Positions 48,865 through 58,011 of a DNA stretch of 64,000 bases are shown here, in pieces. Source of the stretch: Methylobacterium mesophilicum SR1.6/6 (GTDB lineage: Bacteria > Pseudomonadota > Alphaproteobacteria > Rhizobiales > Beijerinckiaceae). Where the stretch lies: NCBI RefSeq assembly GCF_000364445.2, contig NZ_CP043538.1, positions 5,041,447 to 5,105,446 on the forward strand. Direction: 5' to 3'. The notes under the pieces are model-generated. The model saw only the letters and a program-made list of their open reading frames with translations, made no database searches and was not told the DNA's origin. Made by a program: the position numbers and the translations under genes. Positions within the stretch are counted from its first letter, which is position 1. Each line of letters begins with the position of its first letter.

Positions 48865-49610
48865 TAGGTTGTGAGGCCAAGCAGAGTCTCGAGCGGACGG
48901 ACGTGGTCGTAGGCGTCGACGAACACCTGAAAGCGGTCCCGGAGTTGTTCGTGCGTGTCGTTGCGGGAGCGCTTGACCGCCGCGTCCTCGATGGTGCGGC
49001 TCATTCACTCGACCCGACCGGTGGTCCACGGATGGTTGGACTGAGTCAAGCGCCGCTCGATGCCGTGGTCGTGGCAGATGCGATCGAGCATAAGCCGGCC
49101 GTACCAGACGATCGGACTTGAGCGATTGCCCGCGGCAGGGCGGAATTGCACTCCGTTGTCGGTCAGGGTTCGCTTGAGCGTCCAGCTTGGCGAGAGCCGG
49201 CTTCGAAGTGCCGTCGATGGCCACGAACAGGCGGACTTTGCCTTGCTCAATCCAGGCCTTTTCGATGTCGATGTGGACGCAGCCAATGCCAACATCGGCC
49301 AAGCGCTCATTCCGGCGCTTGGCGCCTTCCATCTTCGGCAGGCGGCTGATGCCGTGCCGGGTCCCGGGCCGCGGCGGAGTGACGAGCGGGCCAGATGCGG
49401 GAACGTGGGCTTCAGACCGTAGAGGCCGTCGTCCGGCGGCGGCAGTGTGTGGCGCCGGGCGCCGACGATAACCGCCACCTCCGCTGGAGCGAGGACGGGC
49501 GAGCGCGGCTTCTTCGGCCCCATGGCAGCGTCTGCCGTCGACCGCCGTGCGCCTTGTCTGGATCGACTTCGGGCCATGTGTCACCTGAAAGCCCCAGCGC
49601 CTTATATTCG
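48865..49610 (-). pseudogene. IS481-family transposase remnant
   Basis: Minus-strand pieces match IS481: DDGLYGLKPTFPHLARSSL, HGISRLPKMEGAKRR, VHIDIEKAWIEQGKVRLFVA then IDGTSKPALAKL, TLTDNGVQF, CHDHGIERRLTQSNHPWTTG then RVE, and QVFVDAYDHVRPLETLLGLT. The frames shift several times and part of the rve domain is missing. This remnant closes the island on its right side. Confidence 0.8.
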
Positions 49611-49764
49611 GTTGCCATCTGCACTGCTGACCCGAGCCAGATCGCAGCTTTTGCGCTAAGCCTAACCGTGGGGCGGGCTTGATCGGATACCAGCGTAACG
49701 CCGTACCTTGGCCGTTCTCGTCTCGGGAATCCGGATTGAAAGAGACCGCAAGGGCTTGTTTATC

Positions 49765-51402
49765 GTGACACTGCGTCCACAAGCGGGTTGCCTGAAGTTC
49801 CGCTCCGTCGGAATGGTCTCCGCGCTCGCGCTCTTGGCAGCGACACCGTCCGCTGCGGAGACCTTAGAGAGCGCGCTCGCGAAGGCCTACCAGGGGAATC
49901 CGACGCTCAACGCGAGCCGTGCGGGCGTTCGGGCGACCGATGAGAACGTGGCGATCGCGCAATCCGGATACCGGCCTCAGGTCAACGTCGGTGCGTCCAT
50001 CGGTGTCCAGTACCTCCAGACCCGCAGCGCGAGCGCTCTCACGGCCGCGAGTTCGACCGGCACGGGCGCGACAGCGACGGGTGCCGGCAGCGCTCTGGGT
50101 ACGAGTGCGAGCACCGGCGCGGGTCTCGGTACGTCGACGGGTATCGGAACCACCTCGGGCACGACCGGCACGGGGACGGCCGGCTCGTTCACCACGGGCG
50201 GCACCGGTCAGACGGCCTCCGCCGTCGGGGGTTCTGTCGGAGGCTCGACCGACATCGCGACGCAGACGATCGGATCGAGCCGGACGATCCGGACGACCTA
50301 TCTGCCGAGCAGCGCGAATCTGACGGTCTCGCAGACCATCTTCAACGGATTCCAGACCGACAACCTGACCCGGCGCGCCGAATCGACCGTCTACAGCCAG
50401 CGCGAGACGCTCCGCTATACGGAGCTCACGGTCCTCTACAACGCCGTCCAGGCGTACATGAACGTGCTCAGCAACACCGCGACGCTGGAGCTGAACCGCA
50501 ACAACGTCGAGGTGCTGGAAGAGCAGCTCCGGCAGACGCGCGACCGGTTCAACGTCGGCGAGGTGACCCGGACCGACGTGGCCCAGGCGGAGGCGCGCCT
50601 CGCCGGTGCCCGCTCGCAGGTCAGCGCGGCCGAATCAGCCCTGCGCACCAGCATCGGCATCTATCGGCAGAATATCGGCGTCGAGCCGCGCCAGCTCGCG
50701 CCGGGCCGGCCGCTGGATCGGTTCGTGCCGGGGAGCCTCGACGCGGCCATCGCCGTCGGCCTGCGCGAGCATCCGCAGATCGTGTCGGCCATCCACGCCG
50801 TCGATGCCGCCGAATCGCAGGTCAAGGTGCTGGAAGGCCAGCTCGCCCCGAGCCTCAGCCTTCAGGGCTCGCTCAGCCAGCTCTACGATCAGAACGGCCC
50901 GAACACGAGCTTCTTCGTCGGCTTCGTCGGCGGCCGGCTCAACATCCCGATCTACGAGGGCGGCCAGACCTACGCGCAGATCCGCCAGGCCAAGGAGACG
51001 GTCGGCCAGACGCGGATCCAGGTCGATCAGGTCCGCGATCAGGTCCGGGCGCAGATCGTCGATTTCTGGGGCCGGCTGGAGGCCGCGAAGGCGCAGGTCA
51101 TCGCCGCCCAGGCTCAGGTCCAGGCCAACGAGGTGGCGCTGAACGGCGTGCGCGAGGAGGCCCGCGTCGGCCAGCGCACCACCCTCGACGTCCTGAACGC
51201 ACAGCAGGAATTGCTGAACTCGCGGGTGAACCTGATCCTCGCCCAGCGCGACCGGGTGATCTTCTCCTACGGGGTGGTGCAGGCGATCGGACAGCTGACG
51301 GCGCGCTTCACGGCACTGCCGGTGGAATACTACAGCGCGAAGGTCCACTACGATCAGGTCAAGGACCTGTGGTTCGGCCTGCGCACGCCGGACGGACGCT
51401 GA
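49765..51402 (+). CDS. tolC: TolC-family outer-membrane channel
   Basis: 545-residue TolC-type protein for type I secretion or multidrug efflux. A signal peptide (SVGMVSALALLAATPSAAET) precedes two OEP repeats; typical strings are ETLESALAKAYQGNPTLNAS, RDRFNVGEVTRTDVAQAEAR and VRAQIVDFWGRLEAAKAQV, which are the coiled-coil helices. A Gly/Thr/Ser-rich insert of about 80 residues (roughly 90-170) sits in the first repeat, before TYLPSSANLTVSQTIFNGFQ. GTG 49765 chosen; ATG 49813 and a TTG 49708 are alternatives. It lies just outside the IS-rich region, alone on its strand before popZ. Confidence 0.9.
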   Translation: MTLRPQAGCLKFRSVGMVSALALLAATPSAAETLESALAKAYQGNPTLNASRAGVRATDENVAIAQSGYRPQVNVGASIGVQYLQTRSASALTAASSTGTGATATGAGSALGTSASTGAGLGTSTGIGTTSGTTGTGTAGSFTTGGTGQTASAVGGSVGGSTDIATQTIGSSRTIRTTYLPSSANLTVSQTIFNGFQTDNLTRRAESTVYSQRETLRYTELTVLYNAVQAYMNVLSNTATLELNRNNVEVLEEQLRQTRDRFNVGEVTRTDVAQAEARLAGARSQVSAAESALRTSIGIYRQNIGVEPRQLAPGRPLDRFVPGSLDAAIAVGLREHPQIVSAIHAVDAAESQVKVLEGQLAPSLSLQGSLSQLYDQNGPNTSFFVGFVGGRLNIPIYEGGQTYAQIRQAKETVGQTRIQVDQVRDQVRAQIVDFWGRLEAAKAQVIAAQAQVQANEVALNGVREEARVGQRTTLDVLNAQQELLNSRVNLILAQRDRVIFSYGVVQAIGQLTARFTALPVEYYSAKVHYDQVKDLWFGLRTPDGR

Positions 51403-51524
51403 GGTCTTTTCCACGGTGAGTGTGGTGCGGGCGCGCTTGCCGCAACGAAACGGCATGAAATACTGATCGAACACCGACCCGCCCGGGTCGCATTCCAGTC
51501 TCCCATGCCCGAGTGCGCCTGCCG

Positions 51525-52127
51525 ATGAGTGCAGCAAGCCCCAAGATCCAGGATTCGAATTTCCAGGACAAGGCTGCCGACAAGGCGCACGAGCCTTCGA
51601 TGGAAGAGATCCTCGCGTCGATCCGGCGGATCATCGCCGACGATCAGGCGACGAAGCCGACCGAGACGGCCACGCCCGAGCCGGAGGATGTGCTGGACCT
51701 CGCCGAGGCCGCCGAGCCCGTGGTGCGGCCGCGCGTCGTCGCGCCGGAGCCCGAGCCCCTCGATTTCGACGCCATCGATTTCGACGATCCGGAGCCCGTC
51801 GCGCGGGAGCCGGAGCTGGTGCCGGAACCGCCTGCACCGCCAAGCAAGCCCCCGGAGCCTGCCTTCCAGGCTACGCGGCCGGAGCCTGCCTTCCAGGCCC
51901 CGCAGCCGGAGCCCGAGGCCCTCGTCTCGCCGGCGACCGATGCCAGCGTCAGCGGTGCGTTCAACCTGCTGGCTCATACGGTGCTGACCCAGAACGCACG
52001 CACGCTCGAGGATCTCGTCAAGGAGATGCTTCGGCCCATGCTGAAGTCCTGGCTCGACGACAATCTGCCGGCCGTGGTGGAGCGTCTCGTGCGCGCCGAG
52101 ATCGAGCGGGTCTCGCGCGGCCGGTGA
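51525..52127 (+). CDS. popZ: PopZ-like polar organising protein (DUF2497)
   Basis: 200-residue acidic protein. N-terminal helix EPSMEEILASIRRIIADDQ and C-terminal helices FNLLAHTVLTQNARTLEDLV and MLRPMLKSWLDDNLPAVVER match PopZ, with a Pro/Glu-rich disordered middle in between that includes a short repeat (PEPAFQA twice). PopZ makes a polymeric matrix at cell poles and holds the chromosome origin through ParB. Start at ATG 51525. It precedes valS by 114 bp, an order common in Rhizobiales. Confidence 0.87.
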   Translation: MSAASPKIQDSNFQDKAADKAHEPSMEEILASIRRIIADDQATKPTETATPEPEDVLDLAEAAEPVVRPRVVAPEPEPLDFDAIDFDDPEPVAREPELVPEPPAPPSKPPEPAFQATRPEPAFQAPQPEPEALVSPATDASVSGAFNLLAHTVLTQNARTLEDLVKEMLRPMLKSWLDDNLPAVVERLVRAEIERVSRGR

Positions 52128-52241
52128 GCCGCTGCGCCTGGGTCCGAGCACCGGGCCCTGCCCACCGCGTGTTGACGGGAGCGGCGTGACGGTCGAAAGC
52201 GGGGCCGACCCCGTTTGGACAAGCGCCGGCCCGTACCCGCG

Positions 52242-54959
52242 ATGATGGACAAGACCTTCGAGCCCGCCTCCGTCGAGGCGCGGATTTCTGCCGCCTGGAC
52301 TGAGGCGGACGCGTTTCGCGGCGGACGGCCCGAGCGCGCCGGAGCAAGCCCCTACTGCATCGTGATCCCGCCGCCGAACGTGACGGGCTCGCTGCACATG
52401 GGCCACGCCCTCAACAACACCCTGCAGGACATCCTCTGCCGCTTCGAGCGCATGCGCGGCAAGGACGTGCTCTGGCAGCCGGGGACGGACCATGCCGGCA
52501 TCGCCACCCAGATGGTGGTCGAGCGGCGGATGATGGAGCGCCAGGAGCCAGGCCGCCGCGAGATCGGCCGGGCCGCCTTCGTCGAGAAGGTCTGGGCCTG
52601 GAAGGCGGAATCGGGCGGCGCCATCGTCAACCAGCTGAAACGGCTCGGCGCCTCGTGCGACTGGTCCCGCGAACGCTTCACCATGGACGAAGGGCTGAGC
52701 CGCGCCGTGCTCAAGACCTTCGTCGACCTGCACCGTCAGGGCCTGATCTACCGCGACAAGCGGCTGGTGAACTGGGATCCGAAGTTCCAGACCGCGATCT
52801 CGGACCTGGAGGTCCAGCAGATCGAGACCAAGGGCCACCTCTGGCATTTCGACTACCCGGTGGTGGACGAGGCCGGCGCCGAGACCGGCGCGGTCATCAC
52901 AGTGGCGACCACCCGCCCCGAGACGATGCTGGGCGATAACGCCGTCGCGGTCCATCCGGAAGACGAACGCTACACGGCACTGGTCGGCAAGCGCGTGCGC
53001 CTGCCCCTGGTCGGCCGGCTGATCCCGATCGTGGCCGACGAGTACTCCGACCCCGAGAAGGGCACCGGCGCGGTGAAGATCACCCCGGCACACGACTTCA
53101 ACGACTTCGACGTCGGCCGCCGCCACGGCCTCGGCCTGATCAACGTGCTCGACCCCGAAGGTCAGATGCTCCTCGACGGCAACGCGGCGTTCCTGGCCGA
53201 CGCCGCCCCCGAGCCCGAGGCGCTGGCGCTTCACGGCCTCGACCGGGCGCACGCGCGCAGGAAGGTCGTCGAGCTGATGGAGGCGCGCGGGCGCCTGCGC
53301 ACGATCGAGCCGAACACGCACGCGGTCCCGCACGGCGACCGCTCGGGCGTGGTCATCGAGCCCTACCTGACCGACCAGTGGTATGTGAACGTCAAGCCGC
53401 TGGCCGAACGCGCCCTCCAGGCGGTGCGCGACGGACAGACCAGATTCGTCCCCGAAAACTACGAGAAGATCTTCTTCCAGTGGCTCACCAACATCGAGCC
53501 GTGGTGTATCTCGCGCCAGCTCTGGTGGGGCCACCAGATCCCGGTCTGGTACGACGCGGAAGGCGGCGTCTTCGTCGCCGAGAGCGAGGCCGAGGCCCTG
53601 GCCCAGGCCGAGGCGAAAGTCGGCCGGCCGGTCGCCCTCACCCGCGACGAGGACGTCCTCGACACGTGGTTCTCCTCGGCGCTCTGGCCGTTCTCGACCC
53701 TCGGCTGGCCGGATGCCACGCCGGCCTTCGCCCGCTTCTACCCGACCAACACCCTGGTGACCGGCAAGGACATCCTGTTCTTCTGGGTGGCCCGGATGAT
53801 GATGATGGGCTTGCACCTCACCGACCGGGCTCCCTTCGACACGGTCTACCTGCACACGCTGGTGCGGGACGCGTCGGGTGCGAAGATGTCGAAGTCGAAG
53901 GGCAACGTCGTCGATCCGCTGGAGCTGATCGATCAGGTCGGGGCCGACGCCCTGCGCTTCACCCTCTGCGCGCTGGCCGTTCAGGGCCGCGACATCAAGT
54001 TGTCCACCGACCGGGTCCAGGGCTACCGCAACTTCGCGACCAAGCTCTGGAACGCCGCCCGCTTCGCCGAGCTGAACGGCTGCCGCCTGGATCCGGCGTT
54101 CGACCCGCGTTCCGCGACCGGTGCGATCAACCGCTGGGCGCTGACCGAGGCGGCCCGCGCGGTGGCGGAGGTGACGGCGGCGCTGGAGGCGTTCCGCTTC
54201 AACGATGCGGCGGGCGCCGCCTACCGCTTCGTCTGGAACATTTTCTGTGACTGGTATCTCGAACTCGCCAAGCCGGTGCTGCAGGGCGAGAGCGTCGATC
54301 CGGCAGTCCGGGCGGAGACGCAGGCCAGCGTCGCGTTCCTGATCGATCAGGTCGCCAAGCTCCTGCACCCGTTCATGCCCTTCCTCACCGAGGAACTGTG
54401 GGCGATCAAGGGCGCAGCCCTGCCGGAGCGCGGGCTCCTGACCCTGGCGCCCTGGCCGGACCTGGCCGGACTCGCCGACGCGACCGCTGAGGCCGAGGTC
54501 GGCTTCGTGGTCGATCTCGTCAGCCAGATCCGCTCGGCGCGCTCCGAGACCAATGTCCCGGCCGCCGCGCAGATCCCGCTGGTGATGGTCGGTGCGGTTC
54601 CGGAGGTCCGGGCACGAGTGGAGGCGTGGCGGGACACGCTGCTGCGCCTCGCCCGGCTGTCGGACATCACCTTCGCGGAGGGGCCGCCCAGGAACTCGGT
54701 CCAGCTGCTCGTGCGCGGCAGCGTCGCAGCGCTGCCGCTGGAGGGTGTCGTCGACCTCGCCGCCGAGGTCGCGCGCCTGAAGAAGGAGCAGGGCAAGGCC
54801 CAGGGCGAGATCAAGAAGATCGACGCCAAGCTCGGCAATGCCGACTTCGTGGCCCGGGCGCCCGAGGAGATCATCGACGAGAATCGCGAGCGGCGCGAGA
54901 GCGAGGCGGCGCGGCTCGTGAAGATCGAGGAGGCGCTGGTCCGGCTGAGCGGGGACTGA
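52242..54959 (+). CDS. valS: Valyl-tRNA synthetase
   Basis: 905-residue class I aminoacyl-tRNA synthetase. Motifs: PPPNVTGSLHMGHALNNTLQ (HIGH motif at 52-55), the CP1 editing domain with ATTRPETMLGD, WCISRQLWWGHQIPVW, and KMSKSKGNVVDPL (KMSKS at 548-552). A C-terminal coiled coil (AEVARLKKEQGKAQGEIKKI) is present as in bacterial ValRS. Start at ATG 52242 (another ATG follows directly); a TTG at 52215 is less likely. Confidence 0.97.
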   Translation: MMDKTFEPASVEARISAAWTEADAFRGGRPERAGASPYCIVIPPPNVTGSLHMGHALNNTLQDILCRFERMRGKDVLWQPGTDHAGIATQMVVERRMMERQEPGRREIGRAAFVEKVWAWKAESGGAIVNQLKRLGASCDWSRERFTMDEGLSRAVLKTFVDLHRQGLIYRDKRLVNWDPKFQTAISDLEVQQIETKGHLWHFDYPVVDEAGAETGAVITVATTRPETMLGDNAVAVHPEDERYTALVGKRVRLPLVGRLIPIVADEYSDPEKGTGAVKITPAHDFNDFDVGRRHGLGLINVLDPEGQMLLDGNAAFLADAAPEPEALALHGLDRAHARRKVVELMEARGRLRTIEPNTHAVPHGDRSGVVIEPYLTDQWYVNVKPLAERALQAVRDGQTRFVPENYEKIFFQWLTNIEPWCISRQLWWGHQIPVWYDAEGGVFVAESEAEALAQAEAKVGRPVALTRDEDVLDTWFSSALWPFSTLGWPDATPAFARFYPTNTLVTGKDILFFWVARMMMMGLHLTDRAPFDTVYLHTLVRDASGAKMSKSKGNVVDPLELIDQVGADALRFTLCALAVQGRDIKLSTDRVQGYRNFATKLWNAARFAELNGCRLDPAFDPRSATGAINRWALTEAARAVAEVTAALEAFRFNDAAGAAYRFVWNIFCDWYLELAKPVLQGESVDPAVRAETQASVAFLIDQVAKLLHPFMPFLTEELWAIKGAALPERGLLTLAPWPDLAGLADATAEAEVGFVVDLVSQIRSARSETNVPAAAQIPLVMVGAVPEVRARVEAWRDTLLRLARLSDITFAEGPPRNSVQLLVRGSVAALPLEGVVDLAAEVARLKKEQGKAQGEIKKIDAKLGNADFVARAPEEIIDENRERRESEAARLVKIEEALVRLSGD

Positions 54960-55040
54960 TCGCGTCTCGCCCAGACCCGGCACGGCCGGCCGCGCCGTCC
55001 GGGCCGTCATGCGACTTCCGTTCGAACGCTGCTGCTGACG

Positions 55041-55159
55041 CGCCCCTCTGTCGTCAGGGGCGAAGCGCAACCGCGAAGGGTATGCTGGCGATTGGCCTGC
55101 TTCACTCCGCGCGTAAGGACGGCCGGGTCGAACTCGATCGGTGACACGACCCGGCCGTC
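55041..55159 (+). terminator. Two hairpins downstream of valS
   Basis: First: 7-bp stem CGCCCCT/AGGGGCG at 55041-55047 and 55056-55062. Second: 13-bp perfect stem GACGGCCGGGTCG and its complement at 55118-55130 and 55147-55159 with a 16-nt loop. Neither has a T-run, so they may act as attenuators or processing sites rather than intrinsic terminators. The rest of the 375-bp gap to the next gene has no gene. Confidence 0.4.
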
Positions 55160-55334
55160 ATGCGCGCATGCCAGCAACCTGCGGATGACCCTAACCCCGC
55201 ATGGCCGCACCACCACCTGTCCAAACGGTAATTTGACCGCCACGCCCGGGTCAGGGGCGGCCCTCTAGACAGATCCCATCGACCGCCGCGTGAGCCGGCG
55301 TCGTCCCGATCAGTTTCAAGAGGTTCAGACCCCT

Positions 55335-56861
55335 ATGACCGAGACCCGTCCCTCAGGCCGCACCTCGCGCCGCGCCCTCGCCTCCGTGGCGGCCGCCGCG
55401 CTGATCGCCGGCGGCGCCCTCGGCAGCGGCTACCTGCCGTCCGCCACGCCCGCCTACGCGCAGGCCCTGCCCAAGTCGCCGATCGAGGCCCCCGAGCATC
55501 CGCCGGGCTCCTTCGCCGGCATCGTCAACAAGGTGAAGCCCGGCGTCGTATCGGTGAAGGTCAAGCTCGACGACTCGGCGAGCAGCGACGACGATGATGG
55601 CCCGAGCCAGGGCCGCAACCTCCAGAACGTGCCGCCGCAGCTGCGTGAATTCTTCAAGCGCTTCGGCCAGAACGGCCCCGGCGGCATGCAGCCTCAGCAC
55701 CAGGGTCCGCGCGGCGCGGTCGGCTCCGGCTTCATCATCTCGGGCGACGGCTACGTGGTGACCAACAACCACGTGGTCGATCACGCCAAAACCGTGCAGG
55801 TGACCCTCGACGACGGCCGCACCCTCGACGCGAAGGTGATCGGCAAGGATTCCAAGACCGATGTCGCGCTGCTGAAGATCACCGAGGGCTCGAACTTCCC
55901 CTACGTGCAGTTCGGCAAGGCCGCGCCGCAGGTGGGCGACTGGGTCGTGGCGATCGGTAACCCGTTCGGCCTCGGCGGTACCGTGACCGCCGGCATCGTC
56001 TCGGCCCGCGGCCGCGACATCGGCGCCGGTCCCTACGACGACTTCCTGCAGATTGACGCGCCCATCAACAAGGGTAATTCCGGCGGTCCGACCTTCAACG
56101 TCAACGGCGAGGTGGTCGGCATGAACACCGCCATCGCGTCCCCGTCGGGCGGCAGCGTCGGCCTCGCCTTCGCGATCCCCGCCGAGACCGTGCAGGCGGT
56201 GGTCGATCAGCTCCGCACCGACGGCAGGGTCGCCCGCGGTTATCTCGGCGTGCAGATCCAGCCGGTGACGCAGGACATCGCCGAGGGGCTCGGCCTCGAC
56301 AAGGCCAAGGGCGCCCTGGTCGACCACGCCGAGAACGGCACGCCGGCCGCCAAGGCCGGGCTCAAGGCCGGCGACGTGATCGAGAAGGTCAACGGCGACA
56401 CGGTGGACAGCGCCCGCGAGCTGTCGCGCAAGATCGCCGGCATGAAGCCGGGCGCCAAGATCGAGCTGAGCTACCTGCGCGGCGGCAAGTCCGACACCGC
56501 CACGGTGACGCTCGGCACCATGCCCACCGACGGCTCCAAGATGGCCAGCCGCGACGAGGATTCGGGCAACGGCCAGCCGCGGCTCGGTCTGCAGCTCGCC
56601 CCGGCCGGTGAGGTCGGCCTGTCCGATCAGGGCGTCGCGGTGGTGCAGGTCGATCCCGACGGGCCGGCGGCCGCGAAGGGCATCGAGGCGGGCGACGTCA
56701 TCCTCGACGTCGGCGGCCAGAGCGTGTCCCGTCCCGCGGATGTCGCGGCACAGATCCGGTCGGCCGAGTCGAGCGGGCGCAAGGCCGTGCTGATGCGGGT
56801 GAAGAGCGGCAAGGGCCAGACGCGCTTCGTCGCGGTCTCGCTCAGCAAGAACGCCGGCTGA
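55335..56861 (+). CDS. Do/HtrA-family periplasmic serine protease
   Basis: 508-residue DegP/MucD-like protease. Signal peptide to about residue 42 (LASVAAAALIAGGALGSGYL, cleavage near AYAQA). The triad is H146 (VTNNHVVDH), D176 (KTDVALLK) and S249 (NKGNSGGPT). Two PDZ domains follow: the first from about residue 300 (RGYLGVQIQPVTQ), the second from about 420 (PRLGLQLAPAGE). It degrades or refolds damaged envelope proteins. ATG 55335 places the signal at the start; an upstream in-frame start at 55290 is less likely. Confidence 0.94.
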   Translation: MTETRPSGRTSRRALASVAAAALIAGGALGSGYLPSATPAYAQALPKSPIEAPEHPPGSFAGIVNKVKPGVVSVKVKLDDSASSDDDDGPSQGRNLQNVPPQLREFFKRFGQNGPGGMQPQHQGPRGAVGSGFIISGDGYVVTNNHVVDHAKTVQVTLDDGRTLDAKVIGKDSKTDVALLKITEGSNFPYVQFGKAAPQVGDWVVAIGNPFGLGGTVTAGIVSARGRDIGAGPYDDFLQIDAPINKGNSGGPTFNVNGEVVGMNTAIASPSGGSVGLAFAIPAETVQAVVDQLRTDGRVARGYLGVQIQPVTQDIAEGLGLDKAKGALVDHAENGTPAAKAGLKAGDVIEKVNGDTVDSARELSRKIAGMKPGAKIELSYLRGGKSDTATVTLGTMPTDGSKMASRDEDSGNGQPRLGLQLAPAGEVGLSDQGVAVVQVDPDGPAAAKGIEAGDVILDVGGQSVSRPADVAAQIRSAESSGRKAVLMRVKSGKGQTRFVAVSLSKNAG

Positions 56862-56968
56862 GGCCGGTTCATCCCGGCGCGGGGTTCTTCCGCCTCGCGC
56901 CGTCTCGTGGTGACCCCCGACTGGCGCCGGCCGATCAGGCCGGCGCCTCTTTGCGCCTTCGAACCGGT

Positions 56969-57058
56969 CGTCTTTGCGAGCGCTGCGAAGCAACCCGGTG
57001 AACCACGACATCGACCGGCGTGGCGCTGCTGGATTGCTCCGCTGCGCTCGCAAAGATG
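56969..57058. repeat. Palindromic intergenic repeat (REP-like)
   Basis: Arms at 56969-56996 (CGTCTTTGCGAGCGCTGCGA and on) and 57031-57058 (complement CATCTTTGCGAGCGCAGCGG and on) match at about 24 of 28 positions with a 34-nt loop. The unit (TTTGCGAGCGCAGCG..AGCAA) is of the kind scattered between genes in Methylobacterium and related genomes. It lies between converging htrA and hpnG ends, so it may double as a bidirectional terminator. Confidence 0.6.
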
Positions 57059-57074
57059 ATGGGTGGCCGCACCC

Positions 57075-57788
57075 TCAACCGGAAGCCGGATTTTGTCCCG
57101 GTATCGGGATCCCCAGTCCCGACCCGAGCCGCGCCCGGCACCGGCCGAGGGCCGCGAACGCGGCGTTCGAATCGCGGGCGAGCCGCATCAGATCCCCGAG
57201 CCGTGCCCGGCCGCGGGCGAAGGCGAAGAAAACCGCCGCGATGTCGGGCTCACCATCCGCCGTGAGCGCCTCCGCGGCGAAGGCCGGCAGCGCTTGGCCG
57301 GCAGGGTCGCAGATCACCCGCAGGGCCGCGAAGGGGAGCCCGTGCCGCCCGGCGAAGGACGCGGCCACGTGAGACTCCATGTCGACGGCGGCGGCTCCCG
57401 TCGCGGCCCGCAACTCCGTCTTGCCGTCGACGGCGAGGACGGCCGTGTCGACGCCGGCCAGATCCGCCGGGATCACCCGCGGCCCCACCCCCGACAGGGC
57501 GTTGAGGAGCGTCGCCGAGAGGTCGAGATCGACGGCGCGCCGCCCCTCCTCGCCGACGACGCCGGTGCCCACCACCACGTCCCCGGGCTTGAGCGACGGA
57601 TCGAGCCCGCCCGCGATCCCGAAGCTGACGACGGCCCGGCACCCGGGTGGGACGCGCGCGTCGAGGAGCTGGCGGAGCCGGTGCGGGTTGCCGCCGGCGC
57701 CCACCGCCTCGACCCCCTCCCCTGCCGCCATGCGGCGCTCGCGGGCGAGGCCGGTGACGGCCAGGACGGGTGCGGTCGGGTCGATCAT
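57075..57788 (-). CDS. hpnG: HpnG, hopanoid-associated nucleoside phosphorylase
   Basis: 237-residue protein of the PNP/UDP-phosphorylase fold. It includes VLAVTGLARERRMA, AVVSFGIAGGLDPSLKPGDV and AVDMESHVAASFAGRHGLPF, the site where ribose and base bind (the VDMES segment). HpnG removes adenine from adenosylhopane to give phosphoribosylhopane in side-chain formation. It is the last gene of the hpn operon, 223 bp after shc. ATG 57788; the frame is open further upstream but without domain features. Confidence 0.85.
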   Translation of the reverse strand: MIDPTAPVLAVTGLARERRMAAGEGVEAVGAGGNPHRLRQLLDARVPPGCRAVVSFGIAGGLDPSLKPGDVVVGTGVVGEEGRRAVDLDLSATLLNALSGVGPRVIPADLAGVDTAVLAVDGKTELRAATGAAAVDMESHVAASFAGRHGLPFAALRVICDPAGQALPAFAAEALTADGEPDIAAVFFAFARGRARLGDLMRLARDSNAAFAALGRCRARLGSGLGIPIPGQNPASG

Positions 57789-58011
57789 GGCGCGCTGGTG
57801 GACCAGTCCGGCGAGGTCCGCAAGCAGGCGCGAGCGCCGCGGTGCGGCGGCGGGCCGATCCGGCACGGGGCGGGGCTTGCCCGGTCCCGCGGGATCGCTG
57901 TCTGAGGAGGCCACGTGTCGGATACCGGGGCTCGCGAGTCGGTCACCGGGACGGTCGGACGCGCTGCGATCCGGCGGGGCGGGGCCGGCCCTCGCGGCCA
58001 GCCCCCTCACA

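Noticed and set aside
49615..49764. Extended TolC start at a TTG (49708)
   Set aside because: The extra residues are charged and would bury the signal peptide; GTG 49765 or ATG 49813 fit better.
48373..49782. A 469-codon minus-strand frame
   Set aside because: It runs through the IS481 remnant in changing frames; only pieces match a transposase, so it is not one gene.
51354..55070. A 1238-codon open frame antisense to valS and popZ
   Set aside because: Composition is Arg/Gly/Asp/His-rich without domains, as expected of a shadow of GC-rich codons; valS and popZ on the plus strand have clear motifs.
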